Assembly (NCBI GenBank): GCA_016198045.1
Contig: JACQJI010000013.1
Span: 1-21,177 of the forward strand
Direction: 5' to 3'
From: Candidatus Doudnabacteria bacterium
GTDB lineage: Bacteria > Patescibacteriota > Doudnabacteria > UBA920 > O2-02-FULL-48-8
DNA: 21,177 bases
Position numbers and translations under genes: made by a program. The notes beneath the pieces are model-generated. The model saw nothing but the letters and a program-made list of their open reading frames with translations. It was not told where the DNA came from and made no database searches. This document shows, one piece after another, positions 7,315-14,452 of the stretch (its first letter is position 1; each line of letters opens with the position of its first letter).

Positions 7315-8493
7315 ATGACAGCGCAAGATTTGCTTACCCGCGGGGTAGCCGAGATTATCGACCGCAAGCATTTAGAACAACAATTAGGCAGCGGCAAGAA
7401 GCTTCGGGTCAAGCTTGGGATTGATCCGACTGGCGCTAAGCTGCATTTGGGGCACGCTGTGCCTCTTTGGAAATTGCGTTCATTCCAGGAACTTGGACAT
7501 AAAGTCGTGTTGGTTATTGGAGATTTTACCGGATTGATTGGTGACACATCGGATAAAGAGTCGGAACGGCCGATGTTGACTGAAAAACAGGTGGCAGATA
7601 ATATGAAAGATTATTTCCACCAGGCTTCGAAGATTCTTGATAAGGACAAGCTGGAACTTCGCTATAATTCTGAATGGCTTAAGCCTTTGGGTTTTCTTGA
7701 GATTGCCAAACAAGCTAATTTGTTTGGGCTGCATGAGTTTTTATCAAGAGAAAATATTGCCCGGCGTCTCAAGGCAGGAAAAAATGTCAGTCTGCGAGAA
7801 GCATTGTACCCTCTAATGCAAGGATACGATTCTGTGGCTGTTAAAGCTGATGTTGAACTGGGAGCGATTGACCAGCGGTTTAATTTGCTCACCGGCAGAA
7901 CTCTTCAGAAATTTTATAATCAAGAGTCTCAGGATATTATAACTCTGAAGTACTTGATGGGCACTGACGGTAGAAAGATGAGCAAATCCTGGGGCAACGT
8001 GATTAATATCTCAGACGAAGCAGATGATATGTTCGGCAAGGTTATGAGTATTGAAGACAAGTTCATCCTTGAATATCTTGAGTTGGCAACCCAAGTGCCT
8101 ATGAATGAGCTTCGGCAAATTGAAAAGGAACTAAAAACCGGAGCAAATCCGCGCGACATTAAGAAACGACTGGCTGAGGAAATTGTTACGCTTTATCATG
8201 GAAAAAAATCCGCAGCCACGGCATCCAAAGAATGGGCCAAAGTTTTTTCCCAGAAAGAAAAACCGTCCGAAATTCCCAAGAAAAAAATTCAGCCCGGTTC
8301 TTATACTGTATCGAGCCTGCTTGTTGCCGCGGGTTTGGCTGGCAGTAAATCAGAAGCCCGAAGGCTTATAGATCAAGGCGGTGTTAAGATTGCTGACGGT
8401 ATAATAAAACACGACAAGCGCCTTTGGGAAATAAAAGGTAATGACAATCTCCTGCTACAGGTTGGAAAAAGAAAGTTCGTGAAGATAGTTTGA
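7315..8493 (+). CDS. tyrS: Tyrosyl-tRNA synthetase
   Basis: TyrS charges tRNA-Tyr in the cytoplasm. The 392 aa product shows the class I synthetase motifs HLGH (44-47, HIGH-type) and KMSKS (221-225), the tyrosine-site segment YDSVAVKAD..LGAIDQRFN (171-190), and a C-terminal S4-type RNA-binding domain (about 330-385). I chose the ATG at 7315. The frame stays open from a TTG at 7282, but that would place the promoter -10 inside the gene and add 11 residues unlike the family N-terminus. There is no Shine-Dalgarno, and the predicted leader is about 4 nt. Its 3' end faces ruvC across about 107 nt with several palindromes. Confidence 0.96.
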   Translation: MTAQDLLTRGVAEIIDRKHLEQQLGSGKKLRVKLGIDPTGAKLHLGHAVPLWKLRSFQELGHKVVLVIGDFTGLIGDTSDKESERPMLTEKQVADNMKDYFHQASKILDKDKLELRYNSEWLKPLGFLEIAKQANLFGLHEFLSRENIARRLKAGKNVSLREALYPLMQGYDSVAVKADVELGAIDQRFNLLTGRTLQKFYNQESQDIITLKYLMGTDGRKMSKSWGNVINISDEADDMFGKVMSIEDKFILEYLELATQVPMNELRQIEKELKTGANPRDIKKRLAEEIVTLYHGKKSAATASKEWAKVFSQKEKPSEIPKKKIQPGSYTVSSLLVAAGLAGSKSEARRLIDQGGVKIADGIIKHDKRLWEIKGNDNLLLQVGKRKFVKIV

Positions 8494-8600
8494 GTCTAAT
8501 AAAGGGTGTAATTACACCATTATCTAGAATCAGGATTTGCGATTATCCTAAGTACCACAAAATGTCCGATCGGACAAAATATATAAATAGCCCTTGTCAC
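8494..8600. other. Convergent tyrS/ruvC gap with three inverted repeats
   Basis: No gene is visible. There are two perfect 14 bp palindromes, ggtgtaattacacc (8505-8518) and tgtccgatcggaca (8563-8576), and a looser hairpin aggat...atcct (8532-8549). Neither perfect palindrome is followed by a clear T run. They may be weak bidirectional terminators, or protein-binding sites for which no partner is known. Confidence 0.5.
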
Positions 8601-9080
8601 CTATTGCAGATCACTGAACGAGTGACCTATCCCGGCCCAAGCGATGGCCGCAGCGTCAGCTGCGTCATCCGGCTTGGGGATTTTTTTTAGGTTCAAAAGT
8701 TTGGCAATCATCCGCTGGACCTGGGCTTTGTCCGCTTTACCATAACCGGTGGCGGACATTTTGACCTGCAGCGGAGTCAGTTCAATGATTTTCAATCTGT
8801 ACTCAGCCGCAGTCAGCATAATCACTCCTCTGGCTTGTCCAACACTCATCGCGGTCTTGGCGTTGCTGGCAAAAAACAGCGACTCAATCGCCAGAGCATC
8901 CGGTTTTCGCTTTTGGATCAGGAGCCCGAGGTCTTTTTTTATCTCCAAAAGTCTAGATGCTTCATTACCAGGTTTGGTACTAATGCAGCCACTTTCTAGC
9001 AGGACAATTTTTGATCCTGTTTTTTTCAAAAAAGCGTAGCCTGTGCGACCAATGCCGGGGTCGATTCCTAGAATGGTCAT
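8601..9080 (-). CDS. ruvC: Holliday junction endonuclease RuvC
   Basis: RuvC resolves Holliday junctions during recombinational repair, normally as a dimer with RuvAB. The 159 aa product carries the RNase H-fold acidic residues: D7 in GIDPG (5-9), E66 in AIESLFF, and D138/D139 and D142 in PDDAADAAAIA (137-146). QVKMSATGYGKADKAQVQ (105-122) is the family DNA-contact region. Length is typical. It follows yebC on the same strand, a common pairing, but with a 119 nt gap. A possible separate -10 (TATAAC, 9089-9094) lies 8 nt upstream of the ATG. ruvA and ruvB are not in the window. Confidence 0.95.
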   Translation of the reverse strand: MTILGIDPGIGRTGYAFLKKTGSKIVLLESGCISTKPGNEASRLLEIKKDLGLLIQKRKPDALAIESLFFASNAKTAMSVGQARGVIMLTAAEYRLKIIELTPLQVKMSATGYGKADKAQVQRMIAKLLNLKKIPKPDDAADAAAIAWAGIGHSFSDLQ

Positions 9081-9199
9081 GGTTGTAGGTTATAAGATGT
9101 GGCAGCGGGTTAAGTCATAGGTTTATGGTTGTAAGTACCTAAACCCAAAGACCAAAAACCATACTCGCTGCCATGCCCAAAAACTAATAACAATTAAGT
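9081..9199. repeat. yebC-ruvC spacer: degenerate heptamers and nested inverted repeats
   Basis: This 119 nt spacer has no gene. It contains inverted repeats tggcagcg (9099-9106) / cgctgcca (9166-9173), ggttta / taaacc within it, and tatggtt / aaccata. Loose 7-nt periodicity is visible: ttgtagg, ttataag, later taagtca, taggttt, atggttg, taagtac, then aaaccca, aagacca, aaaacca. The periodicity is degenerate and judged by eye. It could be an eroded relative of the heptamer tracts elsewhere. Confidence 0.4.
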
Positions 9200-9916
9200 T
9201 TAAAGATTTATATTCGAGTGTACACTGACCACGTCGTCTTCATCTTCCAGCGCGTCAATCAGGTTCTGAATCTTGCCTTTATCTGTCTGGCCAACCTCCA
9301 AATTCTGGGCTGGCCGCATGATCAGCTCGGCCGAAAGAATTTTAATTCCCTTGTTTTCAACAAATTTTCTTGTCTTTTCCAGATCAACCGGAAGCGTGTA
9401 AACTTCCAAGCCGTTTTCCATTTCTTTGACATCTTCCACTCCCTGATCAATCAGCTCTAAGGCCAGATCGTCAATCCCTGGTTGTTTTTCCACCAAAATT
9501 TGTCCCTTTGATTCAAACATCCAAGCCACTGAGCCCTGCTCTCCCAGCCGCCCTTCGTGTTTGTCAAAGATTGAACGGATGTTCGAAATGGTTCGGTTCT
9601 TGTTGTCGGTAATAACTTCAACCATAAAGGCCGAACCTGCTGGACCATAGCCTTCATACATCACTTGTTCAATCGCTTCCTTGCCTTCTCCTGACCCTCT
9701 TTTGATGGCGCGCTCAATGTTGTCGGTCGGCATGCTGGCTGCTTTGGCCTTTTCAATTACCATGCGCAATTTGAAATTGAAAGATGGATCCACTCCACCT
9801 CCTTCACGTACAGCGACCGTAATATTCTTGGCCAATTTAGCAAACAACTGCCCGCGTTTTTGGTCAGTGACCGCTTTTTGCCGTTTGATTGTCGCCCACT
9901 TGCTGTGTCCAGACAT
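9200..9916 (-). CDS. yebC: YebC/PmpR family protein
   Basis: YebC-family (DUF28) proteins are described as transcriptional regulators and, more recently, as translation factors that relieve stalling at proline-rich stretches. The 238 aa product begins with the near-invariant MSGHSKWATIKRQKA and contains the conserved FAKLAKNITVAVREGGG (25-41), the YEGYGP motif and NRTISNIRSIFDKHEG. It is full length. It starts 1 nt after the rsmI stop and is read in the same leftward operon. No strong ribosome-binding sequence is seen, so translation may depend on coupling. Confidence 0.96.
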   Translation of the reverse strand: MSGHSKWATIKRQKAVTDQKRGQLFAKLAKNITVAVREGGGVDPSFNFKLRMVIEKAKAASMPTDNIERAIKRGSGEGKEAIEQVMYEGYGPAGSAFMVEVITDNKNRTISNIRSIFDKHEGRLGEQGSVAWMFESKGQILVEKQPGIDDLALELIDQGVEDVKEMENGLEVYTLPVDLEKTRKFVENKGIKILSAELIMRPAQNLEVGQTDKGKIQNLIDALEDEDDVVSVHSNINL

Positions 9917-9917
9917 A

Positions 9918-10583
9918 TTATTTAAACGAAACTAAAACCGTAATCTCACCTTTAACACTGTCACGCTTTGTCAATTCTGCAGCAACTTCATCTGCGCTTC
10001 CTCGGATGAATTCTTCATGCAGCTTTGTTAACTCCCTAGCAATCACTATTTTACTTTCTGGAAAATTTTTGGCAATTAGTTCGACGGTTTTTTTGATTCG
10101 GAACGGCGAATCATACCCGATCAGAGTGCTTTCAGTTATTTTTGCCAGATTTACAACTTTCATCAGCTGTCCTTCTTTGCGCGGCAAAAAGCCGACAAAG
10201 AGAAAGCGGTCCGTAGGCAAGCCAGAAGCACTTAGTGCTGCGATTGCAGCCGAAGGACCCGGAATAGGTATAACTTTGATTCCTGTCTCTACACAAGCTC
10301 TGACCAAGCGAAACCCGGGGTCAGAAATACCAGGGGTGCCAGCATCAGTGATCAGGGCCCCATCAGAAGTTGATAGTTGAGAGATGATAGATGATAGGAC
10401 CTTTTGTTCATTGTGCTCGGCGAACTGGATGATTTTTTTCTTGGGGATTTGATAGTGCTGCAAAAGCTTGGAGCTATGGGCCGGATTTTCGGCAATGATA
10501 AAATCGCACTCTTTAAGAGCAGCAAGAGCGCGAAAAGTAATATCTTTAAGATTGCCAATTGGGGTGGCGACGATATAAAGCAT
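9918..10583 (-). CDS. rsmI: 16S rRNA (cytidine-2'-O)-methyltransferase RsmI
   Basis: RsmI methylates C1402 of 16S rRNA using S-adenosylmethionine and belongs to the tetrapyrrole methylase fold. The 221 aa product has LYIVATPIGNLKDIT (2-16), the SAM-site segment LITDAGTPGISDPG (77-90), PIPGPSAA..ALSASGLPTDRF and ARELTKLHEEF..G. Two departures are visible. The segment that reads AEDTR in E. coli RsmI is AENPA here (31-35), and YES is YDS. Residues of about 63-74 (LSSIISQLSTSD) are encoded by a degenerate heptamer tract. The start is 21 nt after the gyrA stop, with a small hairpin in the gap. Confidence 0.9.
   Translation of the reverse strand: MLYIVATPIGNLKDITFRALAALKECDFIIAENPAHSSKLLQHYQIPKKKIIQFAEHNEQKVLSSIISQLSTSDGALITDAGTPGISDPGFRLVRACVETGIKVIPIPGPSAAIAALSASGLPTDRFLFVGFLPRKEGQLMKVVNLAKITESTLIGYDSPFRIKKTVELIAKNFPESKIVIARELTKLHEEFIRGSADEVAAELTKRDSVKGEITVLVSFK
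10363..10397. repeat. Heptamer tandem repeat inside rsmI
   Basis: Five contiguous 7-mers on the plus strand: tcagaag, ttgatag, ttgagag, atgatag, atgatag. The last two are identical and the others are close variants. The tract is in frame and encodes the linker just before the conserved LITDAGTPG segment. Confidence 0.65.
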
Positions 10584-10589
10584 ATAGCT

Positions 10590-10605
10590 AGCTGATTTAT
10601 CAGCT
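10590..10605 (-). promoter_or_regulatory. Small hairpin between gyrA and rsmI
   Basis: Arms agctga (10590-10595) and tcagct (10600-10605) surround the loop ttta in the 21 nt between the gyrA stop and the rsmI start. No T run follows, so it is unlikely to terminate. It could mark an mRNA processing site or affect rsmI translation. It is short and may be chance. Confidence 0.3.
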
Positions 10606-13055
10606 TAAAGAATAGTGGTCGATGCGACCTTGTCTTTGTTGTCCAAAGTCATGATCCGAACCCCTTGGGTGGCTCGGCCTAACGTCGAGATTTTCCCCAC
10701 GGGCGTGCGTAGCGTTTGGCCATTTTTGGAGACGACGACCAGGTCGTGCTCTTCCGTTTTGTTGACCACGTGCATGGATTCGATTTTGCCGGTTTTCGGG
10801 GTAACTTTCAAGGTTTTAATTCCCGAGCCGCCACGGCGCTGTTTTTTGTAAAGCGAAAGGTCGGTTTTTTTACCCAGTCCGTTTTCGGTCACGATCAAAA
10901 GCTGGAGGTTTTTTAAGTCGTCTTTTTTTGAGATGAGGTCCAGGTTGATCATCTCATCGCCTTTTTTGACTCTGATTCCTCGAACCCCGGAGGCCGTGCG
11001 TCCCATAGACCGTACATCTTTTTCGTCAAAGCGGATGGCTTGCCCGTTGACTGTGGAAAGGATAATTTCGTCATTGCCCGTGGAGTATTTGACGAATCTC
11101 AGCTCATCTCCGGTTTTCAGCTTGATGGCGATCAGTCCCGATTTTCTGACTTTGGCAAACTCTTCGATTACCGTTTTTTTGATCAAGCCGTGCTTGGTCG
11201 CCAGCACCAGGAACTTCACCGGAGTTTTTTTGGAGATAGTCAACACGCTGCGGACGGTTTCATCCGAAGGCAGATCCAAAAAATTAACCAGGGCCTGGCC
11301 GCGAGCGACTCGGGAAGCTTCGGGCAGTTCATAGACTTTGGTTTGGAATACCCGCCCCTTGTTGGTGAAAAACAAAATGTCATCATGCGTATTGGTGGTG
11401 ATCAGCCATTCGACCACGTCCTCCTCTTTGGTCGTCATGCCGATGACGCCTTTGCCGCCGCGGCCTTGAGTTTTGTAAGTTTGGGGCGGCACGCGCTTGA
11501 CGTAGCCTGATTTGGTGATGATGACTATCGCTTGTTCTTCCGGAATCAGGTCCTCTACCTTAAATTCACCGATCGGAGTTTTGACCAGGGTGGTTCGCCG
11601 TTTGTCGCCGTATTGTTGTTTCAGTCCCAGTAGCTCGGTTTTGATCACGGCACGCATTTTTTTATCTGATCCAAGCAAGGCCAGCAGCTCTTCGATTTGC
11701 CGCTTCTTTTCCTTTAACTCGTCGTCGATTTTTTTGCGCTCCAGGCCGGCTAAGGTGCGCAGCTGCATTTGTAGGATGGCAGTGGCTTGTTTGTCGCTCA
11801 ATTTGAATTTACTCATGAGGGCGGCGTGCGCCTCTTCGGTCGTCTCGGATTTTTTGATCGTGGTGATTACCGCGTCGATATGGTCTAGGGCTTTTTTCAG
11901 CCCTTCCAGAATGTGGGCGCGTTCCCGGGCCCGGGCCAGATCGAATTCGGAGCGCCTGCGCACCACTTCCAGCCGGTGCTGGATATAATACTCCAGGATG
12001 TTTTTTAGATTAAGCACTCTTGGCTCAATGCCGTCAACCAGCGCCAGCATATTGACGTGGAAAGTTTCTTGCAGCGAGGAGTATTTGAACAGCTGGTTTA
12101 AAATTTTATTGGGTAAGGCCTCTTTTTTCAGTTCAATCACGATCCTGACCCCGTCTTTATCTGACTCATCGCGAATATCTTTAATTCCCTCGATGCGTTT
12201 ATCCTTGACCAATTCGGCAAATTGCTCCAGGAGAGTGGCTTTATTTACCCGATAAGGAATTTCATTGATGATGATTTTATGCAAGCCCTTTTCTTCCACG
12301 ATTTCGGTCCGGCCGCGCATGACGATCGGGCCCTTGCCGGTGGCGTAAGTTTGTTTGATGGCATTCCAGTCGTAGATAAAGCCGCCCGTGGGAAAGTCAG
12401 GGCCTTGAATGTGCGTAAGCAAGTCCTCGGTAGTGGCTTTCGGTTCGTCGATGAGCTTGATCGTAGCATCCACGATTTCGCCCAGGTTGTGCGGAGGGAT
12501 GTCGGTAGCCATGCCCACCGCAATCCCCAAAGTGCCATTTAACAGCAGCTGCGGGGCTTTGGCTGGCAGGACCTTGGGTTCTTTGCGGGTGGCGTCGTAA
12601 TTGTCCATCCAGTCCACTGTTTCTTTTTCCAAATCAGCCAGCATTTCTTCGGCCAAGCTGGTCATGCGCGCTTCGGTATAGCGCATAGCCGCTGGCGCGT
12701 CGCCATCCATGGAACCGAAGTTGCCCTGCCCGTCCACTAATGGGTAGCGCATGGCGAAGTCTTGGGCCAACCTGACCTGGGAATCGTAAACCGCCACGTC
12801 GCCGTGCGGGTGGTATTTGGCCAAAACTTCCCCGACTACTGCCGCCGATTTTCTGAATTTGGCGTTTGCGCGGAGCCCCAATTCTGACATGGCGTACAGG
12901 ATTCTTCGGTGCACCGGTTTCAGTCCGTCTCTGACATCCGGCAAAGCTCGCATGACGATTACGCTCATGGCGTAATCCAAATACGACTCCTCCATCTCCC
13001 GTTCAATTGGCCGGGGGTTAATTTGGCCAACGTTAAGTTTTGGATCAGTAGCCAT
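10605..13055 (-). CDS. gyrA: DNA gyrase subunit A
   Basis: GyrA is the DNA breakage-reunion subunit of gyrase, which introduces negative supercoils with GyrB (not in this window). The 816 aa product has the family N-terminus (RPIEREMEESYLDYAMSVIV), the catalytic tyrosine Y126 in AAMRYTEARM, the coiled-coil arm (about 360-480), and a C-terminal beta-pinwheel. A GyrA-box-like QGRGGKG near residue 530 supports gyrase rather than topoisomerase IV; a second similar motif, QRRGGSG, lies further on. In the quinolone region HPHGDVAVYD (82-91), the position equal to E. coli Ser83 is valine (V87), while the aspartate (D91) is kept. The start is 1 nt after the stop of the upstream membrane-anchored protein. 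Confidence 0.95.
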   Translation of the reverse strand: MATDPKLNVGQINPRPIEREMEESYLDYAMSVIVMRALPDVRDGLKPVHRRILYAMSELGLRANAKFRKSAAVVGEVLAKYHPHGDVAVYDSQVRLAQDFAMRYPLVDGQGNFGSMDGDAPAAMRYTEARMTSLAEEMLADLEKETVDWMDNYDATRKEPKVLPAKAPQLLLNGTLGIAVGMATDIPPHNLGEIVDATIKLIDEPKATTEDLLTHIQGPDFPTGGFIYDWNAIKQTYATGKGPIVMRGRTEIVEEKGLHKIIINEIPYRVNKATLLEQFAELVKDKRIEGIKDIRDESDKDGVRIVIELKKEALPNKILNQLFKYSSLQETFHVNMLALVDGIEPRVLNLKNILEYYIQHRLEVVRRRSEFDLARARERAHILEGLKKALDHIDAVITTIKKSETTEEAHAALMSKFKLSDKQATAILQMQLRTLAGLERKKIDDELKEKKRQIEELLALLGSDKKMRAVIKTELLGLKQQYGDKRRTTLVKTPIGEFKVEDLIPEEQAIVIITKSGYVKRVPPQTYKTQGRGGKGVIGMTTKEEDVVEWLITTNTHDDILFFTNKGRVFQTKVYELPEASRVARGQALVNFLDLPSDETVRSVLTISKKTPVKFLVLATKHGLIKKTVIEEFAKVRKSGLIAIKLKTGDELRFVKYSTGNDEIILSTVNGQAIRFDEKDVRSMGRTASGVRGIRVKKGDEMINLDLISKKDDLKNLQLLIVTENGLGKKTDLSLYKKQRRGGSGIKTLKVTPKTGKIESMHVVNKTEEHDLVVVSKNGQTLRTPVGKISTLGRATQGVRIMTLDNKDKVASTTIL

Positions 13056-13056
13056 G

Positions 13057-13611
13057 CTATTTTCTGACTTCTTGGTTTTTTGTTAGCTCGTCAATGTCTA
13101 ATGACAACAATTCTTTGAAAATTTTATCAGGTTGGTTTTCAAAGTAGAGGTCTTCAAACAAGAGTTCGGCGGTTTGGGAGTTAATTTGGGGGAAAATTAA
13201 GATCCCGAAATTTTCTGTTTTGGAAAGGATTTTTTGGACAAACGGTTTGTTTTGCCGGTCGACTATGCGCTCGGGACCAATAGTCTTGCCGCTCGCTGTC
13301 AGCTTGACTTCGTTGCTTGATGAGAAATTAAGAATGTCTGTTTGCGTATTATGCACGCTGAAATAAATCTTGAAGTTGTTGTTGCTTGATTCCACTCTTT
13401 CAACCTTTACATATTTTGCTTCTTGAGTGGGAGTCTCATTTTCTATGGGGAGCAGATTTTTGCTGTCCACTTCCGCGACCTCTTTCTTGACTGAAAAAAA
13501 CCACCCAGTCAGCAGGAGGATAGCGGCGACTGCGGTGACTCCCCATAATAACCGGACCCTTGTTTGATAAGGCTTTTGCCGGAGGTGTTTTAGGAATGAG
13601 TTGATATTCAT
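13057..13611 (-). CDS. Membrane-anchored protein of unknown function
   Basis: I do not recognise this 184 aa protein. It has a basic cytoplasmic N-terminus (1-20, with several R/K), one membrane segment (about 21-39, LLWGVTAVAAILLLTGWFF), and an exterior domain of about 145 residues with alternating beta-like strands (YVKVERVES, FKIYFSVHNTQTD, ILIFPQINSQTAELLFEDLYF). The order and the NTQTDILNF-type segment resemble small extracellular beta-sandwich domains, but no family is assigned. It overlaps the stop of the upstream MBL-fold gene by 4 nt and ends 1 nt before the gyrA ATG, so it is co-transcribed with gyrA. Confidence 0.75.
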   Translation of the reverse strand: MNINSFLKHLRQKPYQTRVRLLWGVTAVAAILLLTGWFFSVKKEVAEVDSKNLLPIENETPTQEAKYVKVERVESSNNNFKIYFSVHNTQTDILNFSSSNEVKLTASGKTIGPERIVDRQNKPFVQKILSKTENFGILIFPQINSQTAELLFEDLYFENQPDKIFKELLSLDIDELTKNQEVRK

Positions 13612-14225
13612 CTTTGCGGTTCCAAGATAAGCAAGCGGGTCGTATCGCCCGTAAGGTCTTTTTTCTTTATGGTTAGTTTTTCGTCTTTCAGGGTTTCACC
13701 CCCCATTTCTTTGATGAATTTTTCTATTTTGTCCAAGTTGACCTTAAGTCCTGGAATGCTGAAGCTGTGGGGAATGACAAAAAACGGCTCAAGCTGGGTG
13801 GCAATTTTGGCCGCTTGTTCGAAACTGAAGACTGTGTCGTTGCCGACCCCGATCAAGACAATATCAGCGCCTTCCAATATTTCTTTCTGGTTATCGCTGA
13901 GCGATGACTGCTTGACCTGACCAAAGAAGGCGATTCTGACGTCGTCCACCTCTAGGCTGTAAATTGTCGAGCCGTCGCCGGCTGGACAGCCCATAATGAA
14001 AATCCCTTTTAACTCGTATTCACCATTTCCGGCGATGACGAAAGGACTGCCCGAGATGGAAGAGAAGTTATTGCTAAGGTTGTTTTGTTTGTTACTGCAA
14101 ACGACAATATCCGCGCCACCTCGAACAGGCGAGAGTCCGCTTGCTGCGCCAAATGGATCGGTAATGATTGTGGTGTCCTTGCTGGTGATTTTGAAGCTGG
14201 ACAAGCCGAACCAGGAAATAGTCAT
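13608..14225 (-). CDS. MBL-fold (UlaG-like) protein with lost metal ligands
   Basis: The 205 aa product follows the plan of COG2220-type metallo-beta-lactamase-fold hydrolases: MTISWFGLSSFKI (1-13), a TDPF loop (22-25), GNGEYELKGI (67-76), IAFFGQV and GADIVLIGVGND (119-130), and a late FFVIPHSF (148-155). Where active members have S-H-x-H-x-D-H, this one has SNKQNNL (44-50), so all four ligands are replaced. It is therefore probably a non-catalytic binding or regulatory protein. I start at ATG 14225 because the family begins right there. An in-frame ATG at 14234 would add MRR. It is first in the gyrA operon, behind a long folded leader. Confidence 0.8.
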   Translation of the reverse strand: MTISWFGLSSFKITSKDTTIITDPFGAASGLSPVRGGADIVVCSNKQNNLSNNFSSISGSPFVIAGNGEYELKGIFIMGCPAGDGSTIYSLEVDDVRIAFFGQVKQSSLSDNQKEILEGADIVLIGVGNDTVFSFEQAAKIATQLEPFFVIPHSFSIPGLKVNLDKIEKFIKEMGGETLKDEKLTIKKKDLTGDTTRLLILEPQR

Positions 14226-14366
14226 GCGTCGCATCTAGTAGACACTTCACGATTTTGCTGCGCAAAATGCGCTACGGTCTACCTGTTGCTCCTTTTCGCA
14301 AAAACGCGTGCTCGTCCCTTCGGGACTACGCACCTCGTTTTTGCGAGTTTTTAATACACATACTGC
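14226..14366 (-). ncRNA. Structured 5' leader of the MBL-gyrA-ruvC operon
   Basis: The predicted leader of about 140 nt contains two large hairpins. H1 (14296-14346) has 11 bp outer arms (tcgcaaaaacg / cgtttttgcga) and an inner stem gtcc / ggac with a short loop. H2 (14238-14282) has arms gtagac / gtctac and an inner stem attttg / caaaat (14252-14268), which competes with gcgca / tgcgc (14260-14272). Only one of the two inner stems can form. A ggagc sequence between H1 and H2 has no start codon near it. It might be a regulatory leader or an inserted palindromic repeat that is transcribed. I recognise no known riboswitch family. Confidence 0.45.
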
Positions 14367-14372
14367 CTTCCT

Positions 14373-14381
14373 ATTTTACCA
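14373..14381 (-). promoter_or_regulatory. Putative promoter of the gyrA operon, extended -10
   Basis: On the minus strand the sequence reads TGGTAAAAT, an extended -10 with one mismatch to TATAAT. The -35 is weak (TTCCAT, 17 nt upstream). It lies back to back with the rpsA promoter. Confidence 0.45.
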
Positions 14382-14413
14382 AAAAATCGCGATTTATGGA
14401 AGCGATTTAGGGC

Positions 14414-14442
14414 TTGATTTTTTGTCTGACTCAGCGTATAAT
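14414..14442 (+). promoter_or_regulatory. rpsA promoter
   Basis: -35 TTGATT (14414-14419), 17 nt spacer, -10 TATAAT (14437-14442). There is no TG extension here. The hexamer ends exactly 10 nt before the ATG at 14453, as at rpmH, tyrS and the penicillin-binding protein gene. Confidence 0.75.
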
Positions 14443-14452
14443 CCTAAGGCTT

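Noticed and set aside
14296..14346. Rightward intrinsic terminator
   Set aside because: A short T-rich stretch follows on the plus strand, but no plus-strand gene lies upstream; leader or repeat explains it better.
14414..14452. TTG-started extension of rpsA
   Set aside because: The TTG is the promoter -35 box, and the extension would contain the -10; the extra residues do not look like S1.
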